Source of the DNA: Bog-473 sp963737745
Lineage (GTDB): Bacteria; Actinomycetota; Acidimicrobiia; Acidimicrobiales; RAAP-2
Direction of reading: 5' to 3'
Length of the DNA: 64,000 nt
Assembly (NCBI GenBank): GCA_963737745.1
Contig: CAVTTR010000001.1
Location: 221,987-285,986, forward strand
Shown here: one piece after another, positions 37,529 through 47,748 of the stretch
How the letters are laid out: every line of letters begins with the position of its first letter
How positions within the stretch are numbered: position 1 is the first letter of the stretch
Made by a program: the position numbers and the translations under genes
Notes under the pieces: generated by a model
What the model saw: the letters and a program-made list of their open reading frames with translations, nothing else
Told to the model about the DNA's origin: nothing
Databases searched by the model: none

Positions 37529-38540
37529 ATGAAAGCAGTCGTTTTGACAGAAGACGGCGAAATCGTGCTGGCTGAGCGTCCCCGCCCAGTAGCGGATCCG
37601 ACGGGATTGTTGCTGAAGGTAAGCGCCTGTGGCATTTGCGGAACAGATCTCCACGCTCCCGCTGCGAAGGCAATGTTCGCCAATGACGTCGTGCTCGGCC
37701 ACGAGTTCGCGGGCACAGTCGTTGAAGTGGGAAGCGATGTGCGTGGCTTCGTGCCGGGCGATGGGGTCGTGGTGAACCCGATTGCGCTTTCGTGCGGGAG
37801 GTGCGACGCGTGTCGCGTCTGGTCTCGTGAACCAATGCCCAGCAGCTCTCGGGAGCGTTTCCGGGGTGGCAAAGGACGGCGGCCTGGCGGAGTACGTTGT
37901 CGTCGACTCCCGTCAAGCCCATCGTGTGCCTACGACCCTCAACGTGCAGGAGGCCGCATGGACCGAGCCACTGGGAGTTGCCGTTCGGGCCGTTTCGCTC
38001 GGGCAACTCCAACCGGGCTCGAGCGTGGCGATCCTTGGCGCCGGTCCCATAGGTCAACTCGCCCTACAGGTCGCCGTCGCCGCCGGAGCGGGTGAGACCC
38101 TCGTCGTCGAATCGTCCGAGTATCGGAGCGATGTCGCCCAATCTTGCGGTGCAGATATCGTGATGCGCCCCGAACAGGTCGCTGACATCGACCGGCTCTA
38201 CGATGCCGTCATTGATTGCACAGGCGCGCCGGCGGCGTTCCCAACCGCCCTCGCACTCGTCGGGCGTCGGGGGCGGATCGTCATTGTTGGTTCGTACACC
38301 TCACCCATCTCTCTCGACCCGGGCGCGACCGGGGGCAAGGAACCGCTGATCACGTTCAGTGCCGTCTACCGGAACGACTTCGAATTCGCAGCGGCGCTGC
38401 GACTGCTCGAGCGGGGCGTCATCGATGTCGGGCCCCTGACCACTGGCTTCTTGCCACTGGCGAGCTTCGAAGAGGCATTTTCCTCGCTGCGGAGCGCAGA
38501 GGGAGCCGTCAAACTCCTGCTCGATCCATCGCTCGGCTGA
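37529..38540 (+). CDS. Zinc-dependent alcohol dehydrogenase (MDR family), frameshifted
   Basis: About 336 residues. Catalytic zinc site Cys in ACGICGTDLHAP and His/Glu in LGHEFAGTV; structural zinc Cys in SCGRCDAC. The frame breaks near 37826; deleting one T in GTCTGGTCTC gives CDACRVGLVNQC, restoring the fourth zinc Cys. The cofactor domain has VAILGAGPIGQLALQVA. The C-terminus VGPLTTGFLPLASFEEAF is normal. ATG 37529 follows AAGGAGGAACGACG. It oxidises an alcohol or reduces a ketone with NAD(P). Confidence 0.88.
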
Positions 38541-38758
38541 TACCGAGAGGGGTCTGAGAGCGCGCCGAAGACGCGCCCCTCGACCGAACGTGCGGTCTCG
38601 TCGAATGGTGCCAATGAGCCGAGGTTTGGGTTGGCCCCAATTCTGCATTCGTGGTCGACGACGCGGCCGGTATAACGTGGTGCCCGTCGATTGGGGGCCC
38701 TCGACCTGAGACGTCCCAAACACGGTGATCGGCCAGGTCGCAGAGGAGAGAAACGCCA

Positions 38759-39670
38759 ATGCCTGAGTACCAATACCTGCTGTACGAAGAGCACGATGAG
38801 GGCCAGATCGTCCGGATCCTGCTCAACCGCCCCGAAACTCGAAACGCCCAGAACCGGGGGCTTCTGGTCGAGCTCGATGACGCCTTCCGTACCGCCGAGA
38901 AGGACGACAACGTGCGGGTGGTCATCCTCGGTGGCGTGGGCCCGCTCTTCTCGTCCGGTCACGACATGGGCTCCGCCACTTCCGATTACGCCAACAACCC
39001 GACGACGTTGATCGACGGGGGCACGCGGTTGGGGGCCGAGAAACTGATGCTGCAGGAGTGGCATTACTACTTCCAGAACACCCTGCGCTGGAGGAACCTG
39101 CGCAAGATCACCATCGCCCAGGTCCAGGGGACGGTCTTCGCGGCCGGCCTCATGATCATGTGGGCCTGCGACTTGATCGTGGCGGCTGAGAACGCCTATT
39201 TCGCCGACGTGGTGGGCACCCGGCTCGGCATGTGCGGCGTAGAGTATTTCGGTCACCCCTGGGAGTTCGGTCCTCGCAAGGCGAAGGAACTCCTGCTCAC
39301 CGGCGACGCCATGGATGTCGAGGAAGCACATCGCATCGGTATGGTCTCGAAGATCTTCCCGACCGAGGAGCTTTCGGACAAGACGCTGGAGTTCGCGCGC
39401 CGCATTGCCAAGACACCGACCATGGCTGCATTGCTCATCAAGGAGTCGGTGAATCAGACCGTCGACAACCAGGGCTTCTACAACTCCCTGCACGCCTGTT
39501 TCACCATGCACGAGTTGAACCACTCGCATTGGGCCGAAGTACACGAGAACAAATATCCCGTAGCGATACCCGAGGACGGAGTGGCGGACTGGAGGAGCCC
39601 ACCACCGGTTCTCGTCGCAGTGGCGGGCGCCGTAGAGGGTCCTCCGACCAAGCGTCCAGCCAAGCAATAG
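38759..39670 (+). CDS. Enoyl-CoA hydratase/isomerase (crotonase family)
   Basis: A 303-residue crotonase-fold protein, somewhat long with a C-terminal tail rich in Pro and Lys. The N-terminal RILLNRPETRNAQNRGLL and the oxyanion-hole segments FSSGHDMGS and VQGTVFAAGLMIM are canonical; further HPWEFGPRKAKELLLTG and AHRIGMVSKIF. ATG 38759 follows AGGAGAG. Hydrates enoyl-CoA or isomerises. It runs with the DUF35-thiolase and alcohol dehydrogenase genes. Confidence 0.92.
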   Translation: MPEYQYLLYEEHDEGQIVRILLNRPETRNAQNRGLLVELDDAFRTAEKDDNVRVVILGGVGPLFSSGHDMGSATSDYANNPTTLIDGGTRLGAEKLMLQEWHYYFQNTLRWRNLRKITIAQVQGTVFAAGLMIMWACDLIVAAENAYFADVVGTRLGMCGVEYFGHPWEFGPRKAKELLLTGDAMDVEEAHRIGMVSKIFPTEELSDKTLEFARRIAKTPTMAALLIKESVNQTVDNQGFYNSLHACFTMHELNHSHWAEVHENKYPVAIPEDGVADWRSPPPVLVAVAGAVEGPPTKRPAKQ

Positions 39671-39705
39671 GGCGCGCGTCACGTGCCGAATCGGGAGCCG
39701 AGCGG

Positions 39706-40267
39706 TTAGGGCGTCTGGCTGAAGTCGACGTTCTTGGACTCGACCGTCCCTGCCGTTCGCCCCGGTGCCGATTGGTAGGTCCAGTACAAGTTGGTGTGCG
39801 CAATCACCTGAGCCGGTGGTGGTGCTCCCCATTCGGACTGGTCCTCGGTGGTATGCGCGTCACTGACCAGGGTGGCGTCGTATCCCCGGGCAAACGCACC
39901 GTGGAGTGTCGAGCGGATACAGGCATCGGTCTGCGCGCCGACGACGACAAGCCGCCCTACTTCGAGGCCTGACAGGGCGGTTTCGAGCGTGGTGTCCTCG
40001 AAGGCGTCGCCGTAGTTCTTCTCAATGACGGGCTCGGCGTCGTGGGGGCGTCAACTCGGGAACGATTTGCCAACTTTCGCTTCCGGTTTCCAGTTGTTCG
40101 TCGGAATGTCGGACCCAGATGACCGGGACACCCTCCTCCCGCGCCTTCTCAACCAGTTGTCCGATATTTGCCACAACCGAGTCCCGTTCGTGCGCCCCTT
40201 CGACCACGCCGTTCTGTACATCGATGACGAGGAGTGCCGTTTTCGGCCGATTTTCGAGAGTGGTCAT
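39706..40267 (-). CDS. Isochorismatase-like cysteine hydrolase, frameshifted
   Basis: About 186 residues. Asp of the triad in LLVIDVQNGVV, Lys region in VIWVRHSDEQL, nucleophile Cys in GAQTDACIRSTLHG. The first frame stops near 40022; removing one C from a run near 40042-40046 joins PELTP to HDAEPVIEKNYGDAF, and the gene ends at TAA 39706-39708. ATG 40267 has AAAGGAGGGAAG. Family acts on amides or enol ethers (nicotinamidase, isochorismatase); substrate unknown. Confidence 0.82.
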
Positions 40268-40303
40268 CTTCCCTCCTTTACCCTTGATCCTTACCCGTAT
40301 TCG

Positions 40304-43302
40304 TTAACCCGAGCGAACCGTTTCCAGCACGGCGAGGATCTCGTCACCCCAGCGCTCCAACCGGATCTGTCCCATGCCGCGGCACGCCGCCAGCTCGGCC
40401 AACGTTGACGGGTGACGCGCTGCGATGCCGGCCAACTCGGCATCCTTCAAGATGACGTAGGCCGGGACAGCATCCTGGCTTGCCATGGCGGACCTCCAGG
40501 TGCGCAGGGCCTTTTCGGCCTCATCGGCATCGGCATCGGCATCGTAGCCGGAGCCGGAGCCGGCGCCGGAGCCGGAGCCGAGCCCTGGCCCGACCAGGCT
40601 CACGCTCTGACCCTCAACCCGCACGTCGGACCCGAATGAGACGCGCTGCGTGACGGCACCAGTCGCCAGGATTGCTGCTCCTTCTGTGAGCTCGACCACG
40701 GTGCCGAGCGTGCCCCTGTGCTCGATGACGAGCCCGACGGCGGCCTCCACCGTGGGCAGCCTGACCTCGGCGAACACGTTGGGCTTTCGATTCCTCCGGT
40801 CACTCCGATTCCTCCGGTCCCGCCGGTCGTTCTGGGCGGCGCCGTTCGAACGTCGGCCAGCCACGCTGCCCGGTCGGGATTTGTCACCGCGCACCCGCAC
40901 CCGCACCAGCACCGGCACCAGGTGTGGTGTGCGGCCGGGAGCCGTCGAGCTCCGCCACGAAGATGGAAGGTGCGTCGGTGTCGGCCAGCACCACCACCTG
41001 CGTCCGGGCCCGGGTGAGGGCGACATGGAAGATTCGCCGCTCGCCCTCTTCGTCGTGGGCGAGACGGTGCGGGAAGAGCCCCCTCGATACGTCGAAGATG
41101 ACGACGTGGTCCCACTCGCGTCCCTTGATGCGATGGATGGTGGAGAGCAATACCTGTGGCCCTTCGCCCGCTGGGCGACTGAGGACAGAGCGCAGCCATG
41201 ATTCGAAGGTAGCCACCTCGGGGTGCAGGGCGGCGACCGATTCGAGGGCGGCCAGATCGTCGGTGTGGGTCGATCGATCCGCCTCGCTGCGGGAGGAATC
41301 GAGGACGTCCATCGTGTCGCCCAGCCCGACGTCGACCCGGATGGCCTTCAGCGCTGCGGCCGAGGAGGTGCGGCAACCTCGCACCACAGCATCGAGGTCG
41401 CTGGCATAGATACCCAACTTGGGGACATCACGGCCCGAGAGCCGACCAGCCAGTCGCCGGATGTCCGTGATCGACGTGGTGGGGCGGCTGGTGAGCATGT
41501 CGACCACCTTGGGCGCGATGCCCCGGGAGGGGCGCCGGATGGTCTCGAGGATGTCTTCACGCCTGATGTTGTGCGGATCGGACCCGATGCGCAGATAGGC
41601 GAACGCCGTACGGATGCCGGTGCGTTGCAGTACAGCCGGGGTGAGGGGAGTGGAACACGGGACGCCTGCCTCCATGCATGCCACTTGGACGGGTAGGAGG
41701 GCGGAGTTGACGCGTGCCAGGACGGCGATGTCGTTCGGATCCACCCCGGCGTGGCGCCAGGACGAGATGGTGTCGACGGCCAGTCCAGCTAAGGCGTCGG
41801 CTGAGGCATCGAGGACGGTGACCGCGCCCGACGTCGCCAAGGGTCCTTCGATCGCCGGGGGTGCATCGACGCGCCCGGGCGGACGCATGAATCTCCTTCG
41901 CGATCCGGCGTGCGTTGTACGAGAGGACGTGGCGGGCCGCATCGATGACGCCCGGAGGACACCGGTAGTTGACCGTCAGGGGGTGCGTGGCCGCTCCCGG
42001 GAAGTAGCGGTCGAAGTTGATGAGATATTCGGGCGTCGCACCGGAGTAGCCGTAAATAACCTGGTCGTCGTCGCCCACCCCAAAACAGTCGTAGGTCGGT
42101 GCGGCCAGGAGCCGGATCAGCAGGAGGTGGGCCGGATTGAGATCCTGGAATTCATCGACGAGGAGATAACGGCATTTGGCCTGGGCCACGCTCCGCGCCT
42201 GCGGATCCCTAAGGAGGATCTCGAGCGCACCGTAGATCTGCTCGTCGAAATCCACCGCACCGAGGTCGGCCAGCGCCGCCCGATAGCGAGCGAATCCCTC
42301 GGCGATGCCCGCAGCATCGGGCATGGCCTCTTCCACCAGTTCGGGTGCCGTCAGTCCCAACCGAATGGCGGAGAGAGCCTCGAGGTAAGGGGCCACCGTG
42401 TCGGTGTTGGCTTGGCGGCGGATCTCGATCTGACGTTGCAGCAAGTCCCGGACGGCCGGCTCCTCGAGCACGCGCAATCGATCGGAGGGTCCGCGCCCGC
42501 GCCGACCCTCGCTCTCGCTGCCCTCGCCGTCCTCGCTGCCGCCGCCCCCCTCGCCGCCTGCCCAACCGCCCGCGCGCCCGAACTCGTTGCAGATCCACAG
42601 TCCGAGGCTGTTCAAGGTGCGGATGTTGAGGGCTGGCGCACCCTCGATATCGGCGCACCGCAGGCGCAGCTCGCCCGCCGCCTTGTTGTTGTACGCCAGC
42701 GCGGTGATGGTGCTCGGGTGCACGTGGCGGTCACTCACCAGGTGCCGCAGCCGTTCCGTGAGGACCCGGGTCTTGCCCGAACCGGCGGGAGCGATGACCC
42801 GGGCCGGGCCGACGAGGTGGCCCACTGCGGCCAGTTGGTCCGCCGCGAGATCGGCGATCGATGGCGACCGGCCGAGCGGACGGAGGCCGCCGCTCTCGGC
42901 ATTCCAGCGATGGACCACGCCGATTCCGGAGACCAAAATGGGCGGCTGCGGAGGACCCCCATCGACGAAGAGTGGGGTTCCGTCGGCCAGGATGATGTCG
43001 GCCGGGCCGCCCTCTGTCACTCCCTGGTCGGCGAAGCGGCGAGCTGCTTTACGCCCATGCCACCAGATGGGATCAGTGGCGCTACCGCCCTCTCCACCCC
43101 GGGCGTCGTAGTTATTGGCCCACAGCAGGAATTGCAACCGCTCGCGGCTGAACTCGAAATCGGGTGCATGGTCATAGACCGGGAGGTCGCTGCGCTCGGG
43201 TTCCCTGATCGCAGCCGGGTCGGTGTCCAGCTCGACCACGACGGGCCGGCGGTTGAACCAGTAACGGTGGAGTTCCTCCACCACCGAGGCCGAGGTCTTC
43301 AA
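40304..43302 (-). CDS. UvrD/Rep-type helicase with HRDC domain, two frameshifts
   Basis: About 999 residues over three frames. An N-terminal extension of about 180 residues (HRYWFNRRPVVVELDTDP) precedes Walker A APAGSGKTRVLTERL; motif II LLVDEFQDLNPAH; motif III VGDDDQVIYGYSG; motif IV NYRCPPGVIDA; motif V STIHRIKGREWDHVV; motif VI FHVALTRARTQ. The C-terminus carries an HRDC domain (SQDAVPAYVILKDAELAGIA). Indels: one extra base near 41890, and one in the GGTGCG repeats near 40900-40915. Linkers contain simple repeats (Gly-Glu-Ser, then Gly-Ser and Asp-Ala). A 3'-5' DNA helicase of UvrD2 type for repair. TTG 43302 is a tentative start. Confidence 0.85.
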
Positions 43303-43532
43303 GGGAGGAGTCCTCGATGAGAATCCGAGGGCAGGAGGCCCAAACTGGTGGCGGCTGATGACCGGGGAGAACCACCACGCCGCGGCCGAGCTCAGGCGGA
43401 GGCTCGTCGATCATGGGCCCTTGCCCGTCAGCAGCCCTTGCAGGTGATGGGCCACGTACGTCATATGTCATGGTACCGAGCGGCTGTGACAACGTCCTCG
43501 TCGGGTGTGCCCATCCGCTCTTTACTGCTGAC

Positions 43533-43739
43533 TTATGAGCGGACTTCGACCTCGCCGTCGGTCGTCATTGGCTGCTTGAACCAGCGATCCGGCGTGTCCT
43601 CAATGAAGGCCAGCATGTTGGGCCGACCCATGAATCCATTCTCGATACGCGAGACGATCACGACGTTGCCGGTCTGCGTGCGTATGGTGTCGCCGACGTT
43701 GACTTCTTCGCCTTTTACTTTCTTCCAAGAATCCGCCAT
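43533..43739 (-). CDS. Small conserved-looking hypothetical protein (68 aa)
   Basis: Starts MADSWKKVKGEEVNVGD and continues IRTQTGNVVIVSRIENGF to a C-terminal acidic DGEVEVRS. The pattern of beta strands suggests a small KOW/SH3-like barrel or sandwich. I do not recognise the family. GGGAGAGGG lies a little far (13 bases) from the ATG. It stands alone between the helicase and the glutathione peroxidase genes on the same strand. Confidence 0.6.
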   Translation of the reverse strand: MADSWKKVKGEEVNVGDTIRTQTGNVVIVSRIENGFMGRPNMLAFIEDTPDRWFKQPMTTDGEVEVRS

Positions 43740-43844
43740 CGTCGACGTACCCTCTCCCTCGTTCGATTCGTCTTCTCTGAGCTGACTGCGCTCACAGTGT
43801 CAGTTGGGGCGAGTCCAGTCGAACTGGATCGCTTGGGCTGGTAC

Positions 43845-44333
43845 TAGCTGGGCAGGACTGACTCGAGCGCTCCGACAAGCTCTTCGGAGTCGGGGGTCAC
43901 CGGGGGCCGAAAGCGTCCCACGACCTCGCCGGTCGGAGAAACGAGGAACTTCTCGAAGTTCCACTGGATGTCACCTGCGTCTCCGGTGCGCGTCAGACTT
44001 CGCCGTCAATTCCGCGTACAGCGGGTGACGCTTTTGGCCATTGACATCAACCTTTTCGGTGATCGGGAACGTCACGCCGTAGTTCGCCGAGCAGAAGGTC
44101 GAGATCTCCTCAGCCGATCCTGGCTCTTGGCCGCCGAACTGGTTGCAGGGCACTCCGAGAACGGTGAAGCCGCGATCGGCATACTTCTTTTGCAGTTCCT
44201 CGAGTCCCGTGTACTGCGGGGTCAGTCCGCACTTCGACGCCACGTTCACGACGAGAACGGCTTTGCCCTTCAGCTCATCGAGATCCAGCGGTTCTCCATC
44301 GAGTGAAGCGATTGGGTGTGTGTATATCGACAT
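43845..44333 (-). CDS. Glutathione peroxidase-family thiol peroxidase, frameshifted
   Basis: About 162 residues. Peroxidatic Cys in VNVASKCGLTPQY, Gln in CNQFGGQEPG, Trp in QWNFEKFLVSPTG, the three active-site residues. The Trp lies after a frame break near 44000: the first frame ends in TAKSDA plus Arg residues, and the second begins GDAGDIQWNFEKF and ends at the TAG 43845-43847. The normal tail RFRPPVTPDSEELVGALE follows. In organisms without glutathione it likely uses thioredoxin. The gene starts leaderless at ATG 44333. Confidence 0.9.
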
Positions 44334-44340
44334 GAGGCAA

Positions 44341-44346
44341 ACCCTA
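44341..44346 (-). promoter_or_regulatory. -10 hexamer TAGGGT, leaderless start of glutathione peroxidase
   Basis: On the minus strand TAGGGT ends 7 bases before ATG 44333, the same hexamer and spacing as at the MaoC gene. No ribosome site is present. Confidence 0.5.
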
Positions 44347-44483
44347 GCGTGGACGCCGGGGTTTGCGTCGGGGGACTTCCTTGCTCTGTGGCGGCGCTCC
44401 GGCCAGGCTCCGGCCAGGCCGTCGGGCTACTGTCTGCCTACGAGCGGACATCATCGTTTCGCCGTTGAGGGGTAGGTGGAAAA

Positions 44484-44969
44484 GTGTTCGATTTCTCTGA
44501 GTTCCACATCACGCGCACGGCGAAGGTGGCCGCCCCACCAGACACGGTTTTCGACATCATCGCTGACGTCACTCGCATCGGTGAGCTGAGCCCGGTGTGT
44601 AAGACGGCCTGGTGGGACGAGGGCGCCGAGCCTGCGCCGGGCTCCGCCCCACAAGTTGGATCGTGGTTCACGGGTCGCAACGAGATGAGCGGGCGCGATC
44701 CTTGGGAGCGCCATTGCGAGATCGTTCTCGTCGAGCCGGGGCGAGCACTCGGCTGGATCCCAGGTGGGCGCGACCAGGGAGTCGTTGAGTGGAGTTACCG
44801 GCTTCGACCCGTGGCCGATGGCACCGAAGTCGAAGAGTCGTGGCGCATGATTCGCGAAAACGAACACATCGCGGCCATGTCGGACGAACAATTGAAAGCG
44901 CTGGTGTCGATGACCGAAACCGGTATCGAGGCAACCCTGGCCAATTTGAAGACGATCGCGGAGGCATAG
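44484..44969 (+). CDS. SRPBCC (START-like) family protein
   Basis: A 161-residue helix-grip protein. Typical elements: HITRTAKVAAPPDTVFDIIADVTRIGEL (quoted in part as APPDTVFDIIADV), a central beta sheet with GSWFTGRNEM, VEPGRALGWIPGG and WSYRLRPVADGTEVEES, and a long C-terminal helix TETGIEATLANLKTI. It binds hydrophobic ligands; no catalytic site is evident. Start GTG 44484 with GGTGG before it. Confidence 0.85.
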   Translation: MFDFSEFHITRTAKVAAPPDTVFDIIADVTRIGELSPVCKTAWWDEGAEPAPGSAPQVGSWFTGRNEMSGRDPWERHCEIVLVEPGRALGWIPGGRDQGVVEWSYRLRPVADGTEVEESWRMIRENEHIAAMSDEQLKALVSMTETGIEATLANLKTIAEA

Positions 44970-45084
44970 AGCGGGGGCGTACCAGCTCGCGGGGCAGTGG
45001 AACCGCCGGTGGGCGACCCCGCATCGGCGTTTGCATCCTTTCGCCGCCGCCCCCCAACGGTCGCTCCTTTTCTCGAATTGTCCG

Positions 45085-45152
45085 TTCTTTCTTTCTTTTT
45101 TTGTTGGTGTGTGGGGTCTTTAAATGTCACACCCCCATGGTGTAGTTGACCC
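45085..45152 (+). promoter_or_regulatory. T-rich promoter region and inverted repeat before the DUF222 gene
   Basis: A stretch unusually rich in T (CTTTCTTTCTTTTTTT) in this GC-rich genome lies at about 45085-45103. TTTAAAT at 45119-45125 may be a -10 box. ACACC-N5-GGTGT at 45129-45143 is an inverted repeat just before ATG 45153. No ribosome site is seen. A TGTAGT stands at the leaderless distance (45141-45146). Confidence 0.45.
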
Positions 45153-46405
45153 ATGGATCTCTTAGAAGACCTGTCGTTGGTCCTCGATCGGCTGACCGAG
45201 TCGGACGACTTTTCCTATAGCGACCCGGACTCGATCATGGTCCTCCAACGCGCCTCGGCCCGTCTGAGCGCTGCGCTCAGCCACAAGGTGGCCGCATTCG
45301 CTGCGGGCGGCGAATGGTCGAGCGAAGGGGCCCAGAGCGCGGCAGCCTGGATCTCGACGAGGTGTCATGTGCCCTTGCGCGAGGCCCGGGCGCAAGTGCG
45401 CCGGGGGGCTGCCTTGGTGTCCATGCCCGTGGTGGCGACGGCCTTTGGCCAAGGGGTGATCGGCCCGGCCCAGGTCGACCTACTGGTCAAAGCGCAGCGT
45501 GAGGTCGTCCAGGCGGCGGCGCAGGACGCAGCGACAGTGTCAACGCGGAGTTCTTCGCCCTCTGTGAGGCCGACTTGGTCCACTCGGCCACTGAGCTCAG
45601 TTTCGGGGCCTTTTGTGACGTGGTGAGCTATTTCTCCCAGCAAGCCGATCCGGTGGGGGCCGAGGAGTCCGACCTGGCCAAGGCGACGCGGCGTGACGTC
45701 TCCCTCTCCCAAGGCTTGGACGGCCTGTTCGTTGGCGCCATGACCCTCGACCCGTTCTCCGGAGCCATCGTGGCGGGCGAGCTGAACAGGCTCGAAGCCC
45801 AGCTCTTCGAGGCCGACTGGGCCCAGGCCACAGAGTCCCTCGGGCGTGAGCCTGCGGTGAAGGAGCTCTCTCGGACCCCGGCCCAGCGTCGGGCCGACGC
45901 CTTGGTCGAGATGGCGGTGCGTTCTTTGGCGGCCAAAGAGGGCGACCGACGCCCCGAGCCCCTCTTTTCGATCCTGGTCGGCTACGAATCGCTCTATGGG
46001 CGCATCTGTCAGATCGAAGGAGGGCCCATTGTCTCACCGGGCTCTCTTTTGCCCTGGTTAGAAGGGGCCACCTTCGAACGCATCGTCTTTTCCCCACAGA
46101 CCCGTATCGAGTGCTCGCCCCGAGCCCGCTTTTTCACCGGGGCGACCCGCCGGGCCATCGAGGTGCGAGACCAGACCTGTCGCCACGAGTTCTGCGAGGT
46201 CAAAGGCCAGAGGTGCCAGATCGACCACATCGTGCCTTTTGCCCAGGGGGGCGAGACCACCCAAGAGAACGGAAGGGTCCTCTGCGGCTTTCACAACCGG
46301 CTGCGTAACCAGGGAAAGCGGGGCGACGGGGGTGACACGGAGGGCGAGAGGGGTGACGAAGCGCGAAGGCGACGGCGAGTACCAACCCGACGACGACCTC
46401 TATGA
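45153..46405 (+). CDS. DUF222 HNH endonuclease-like protein, frameshifted
   Basis: About 417 residues. The N-terminal DUF222 helical domain reads VLQRASARLSAALSHKVAAFA and AAWISTRCHVPLREA; the C-terminus is an HNH domain: TCRHEFCEVKGQRCQ, IDHIVPFAQGGET, NGRVLCGFHNRLRN, with zinc Cys pairs and catalytic His. The frame breaks near 45530-45545; joining to NAEFFALCEADLVHSATEL needs one base added. The REP13E12-like family is multicopy in actinobacteria; its role is unclear, perhaps a mobile or DNA-processing nuclease. Confidence 0.88.
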
Positions 46406-46543
46406 CGAGGGTGGGCCCTAGGAAGACGGGGCGCCCGGTTTCTCGGATGACTCCGTCGTATCGCCCTAATTCGCCCCACCTTTTTGTTCGAGTTCCGCCC
46501 AGTCGTGGTTTCTACCTGTCGCCATCGGACGATCCAGGTCGAA

Positions 46544-47543
46544 TCAGGGAGGCGTGAGGCCCCAGCGTTCAGCCACCAGTGTGAGGGATCGAACACGCGC
46601 GTCGTAGGAGTGCACGCGGGTCGAGATCATGAGCTCGTCGGCTGCGGTTCGCCGTTGCAATTCCACGAGGCCCTCGAAAACCAGTTCCGCATCACCGACC
46701 AGGTGGCTCGATACAGCCTCTTCCACGATTGCCCGCTCGCCGGGAGTGAACGGATACGCCGCCGCATCTTCGGGTGAGGGCAGCAGACCGAGGCGGCCAG
46801 TACGAAGTTGCAGCATGCTGAGCGCCGAGGAGCCGGCATGCCACCTCGCTTCCTCCTCGGTCGGTGCGCAGAGCACAGTGACCGCGACCATGGCACGGGG
46901 TTCGCTGTGCAGGATCGAGGGACGGAAATTGGAACGATACGTTTCGAGTGCGGCGTCGAGAAGTTTGGGTGCGAAGTGATAGGCGAAGGAGAACGGAAGA
47001 CCGATCATCCCGGCCAGCTGCGCACTGAAGAGTGAGGAGCCGAGCAGCCATATTTCGGGCAGATAGCCGCTGCCGGGCACGGCTGACGGCACGACGGGTG
47101 GTCCCTCGTTGGGCAGAAGATAGCGAATGAGCTCGATGACATCGTCGGGGAACGTGTCGGCAGTTGAGATCTTGGGATCGTCGCAGGGCTCGGGCCGTGA
47201 CCTGATCCGTCCCGGGTGCTCGGCCCAACCCCAGGTCAATCCGGCCAGGGTGCAAAGCCTCCAGCGTTGCGAACTGCTCCGCCACGACCAAAGGCGCATG
47301 GTTGGGCAGCATGACCCCACCCGAGCCGACCCGCAGCGTTGAGGTCGCTCCGGCAAGGTGGGCGATGAGCACCGCCGGCGCAGAGCTGGCCACCGCCGGC
47401 ATGCCGTGGTGCTCGGCGACCCAGAGGCGGTTGTATCCCAGACGTTCCACCACGCGTGCCATCGTGATCGTCTCTTGCAATGCCTTGGCCGGAGTGGATC
47501 CCGACGCCACGGTGGCGAGGTCGAGTACTGAGAGAGGGATCAT
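46544..47543 (-). CDS. LLM-class flavin oxidoreductase (luciferase-like, group 1), frameshifted
   Basis: About 332 residues. The first frame begins PLSVLDLATVASGSTPAKAL and has WVAEHHGMPAVASSAPAV and LGLGRAPGTDQVTARALRRS, the alkanal monooxygenase-like family. One extra C near 47172 breaks it; the second frame continues KISTADTFPDDVIELIRYL, then GYLPEIWLLGSSLFSAQLAG, and ends EELMISTRVHSYDARVRSLT. Probably a flavin-dependent monooxygenase or its two-component oxygenase. ATG 47543. Confidence 0.85.
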
Positions 47544-47721
47544 GCCTGGTACAACACCACAAGGCGTGCCGGACTTCCCAGGAACGCATTCCCCGGCAGG
47601 GACCGACCAGACCGGCCCCGGAGCTCCCGACGAGGCGGCCGACTGCGCTCATTGGGCGGCCTGACTCCGCCGAGTAGCTCGCGACTGCTGCACGGCATGG
47701 CTCGACGCTCCCAAATCTTGG

Positions 47722-47727
47722 TAATAT
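47722..47727 (+). promoter_or_regulatory. -10 hexamer TAATAT, leaderless start of the metal-efflux operon
   Basis: TAATAT ends 6 bases before GTG 47734; the predicted transcription start is exactly the G of the start codon. No clear -35 or ribosome site. Confidence 0.65.
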
Positions 47728-47748
47728 ATCTACGTGACTACGCAGATA
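47727..47748. promoter_or_regulatory. ArsR/SmtB-type operator (22-bp inverted repeat)
   Basis: TATCT-A-CGT ... ACG-C-AGATA: 8 of 9 arm positions pair around a 4-base centre. It overlaps the -10 box end and the first codons of the ArsR gene. Size and placement match autoregulatory sites of metal-sensing ArsR/SmtB repressors. Confidence 0.65.

Noticed and set aside
41614..43320. Plus-strand open frame opposite the helicase
   Set aside because: Antisense shadow; the minus strand has all helicase motifs.
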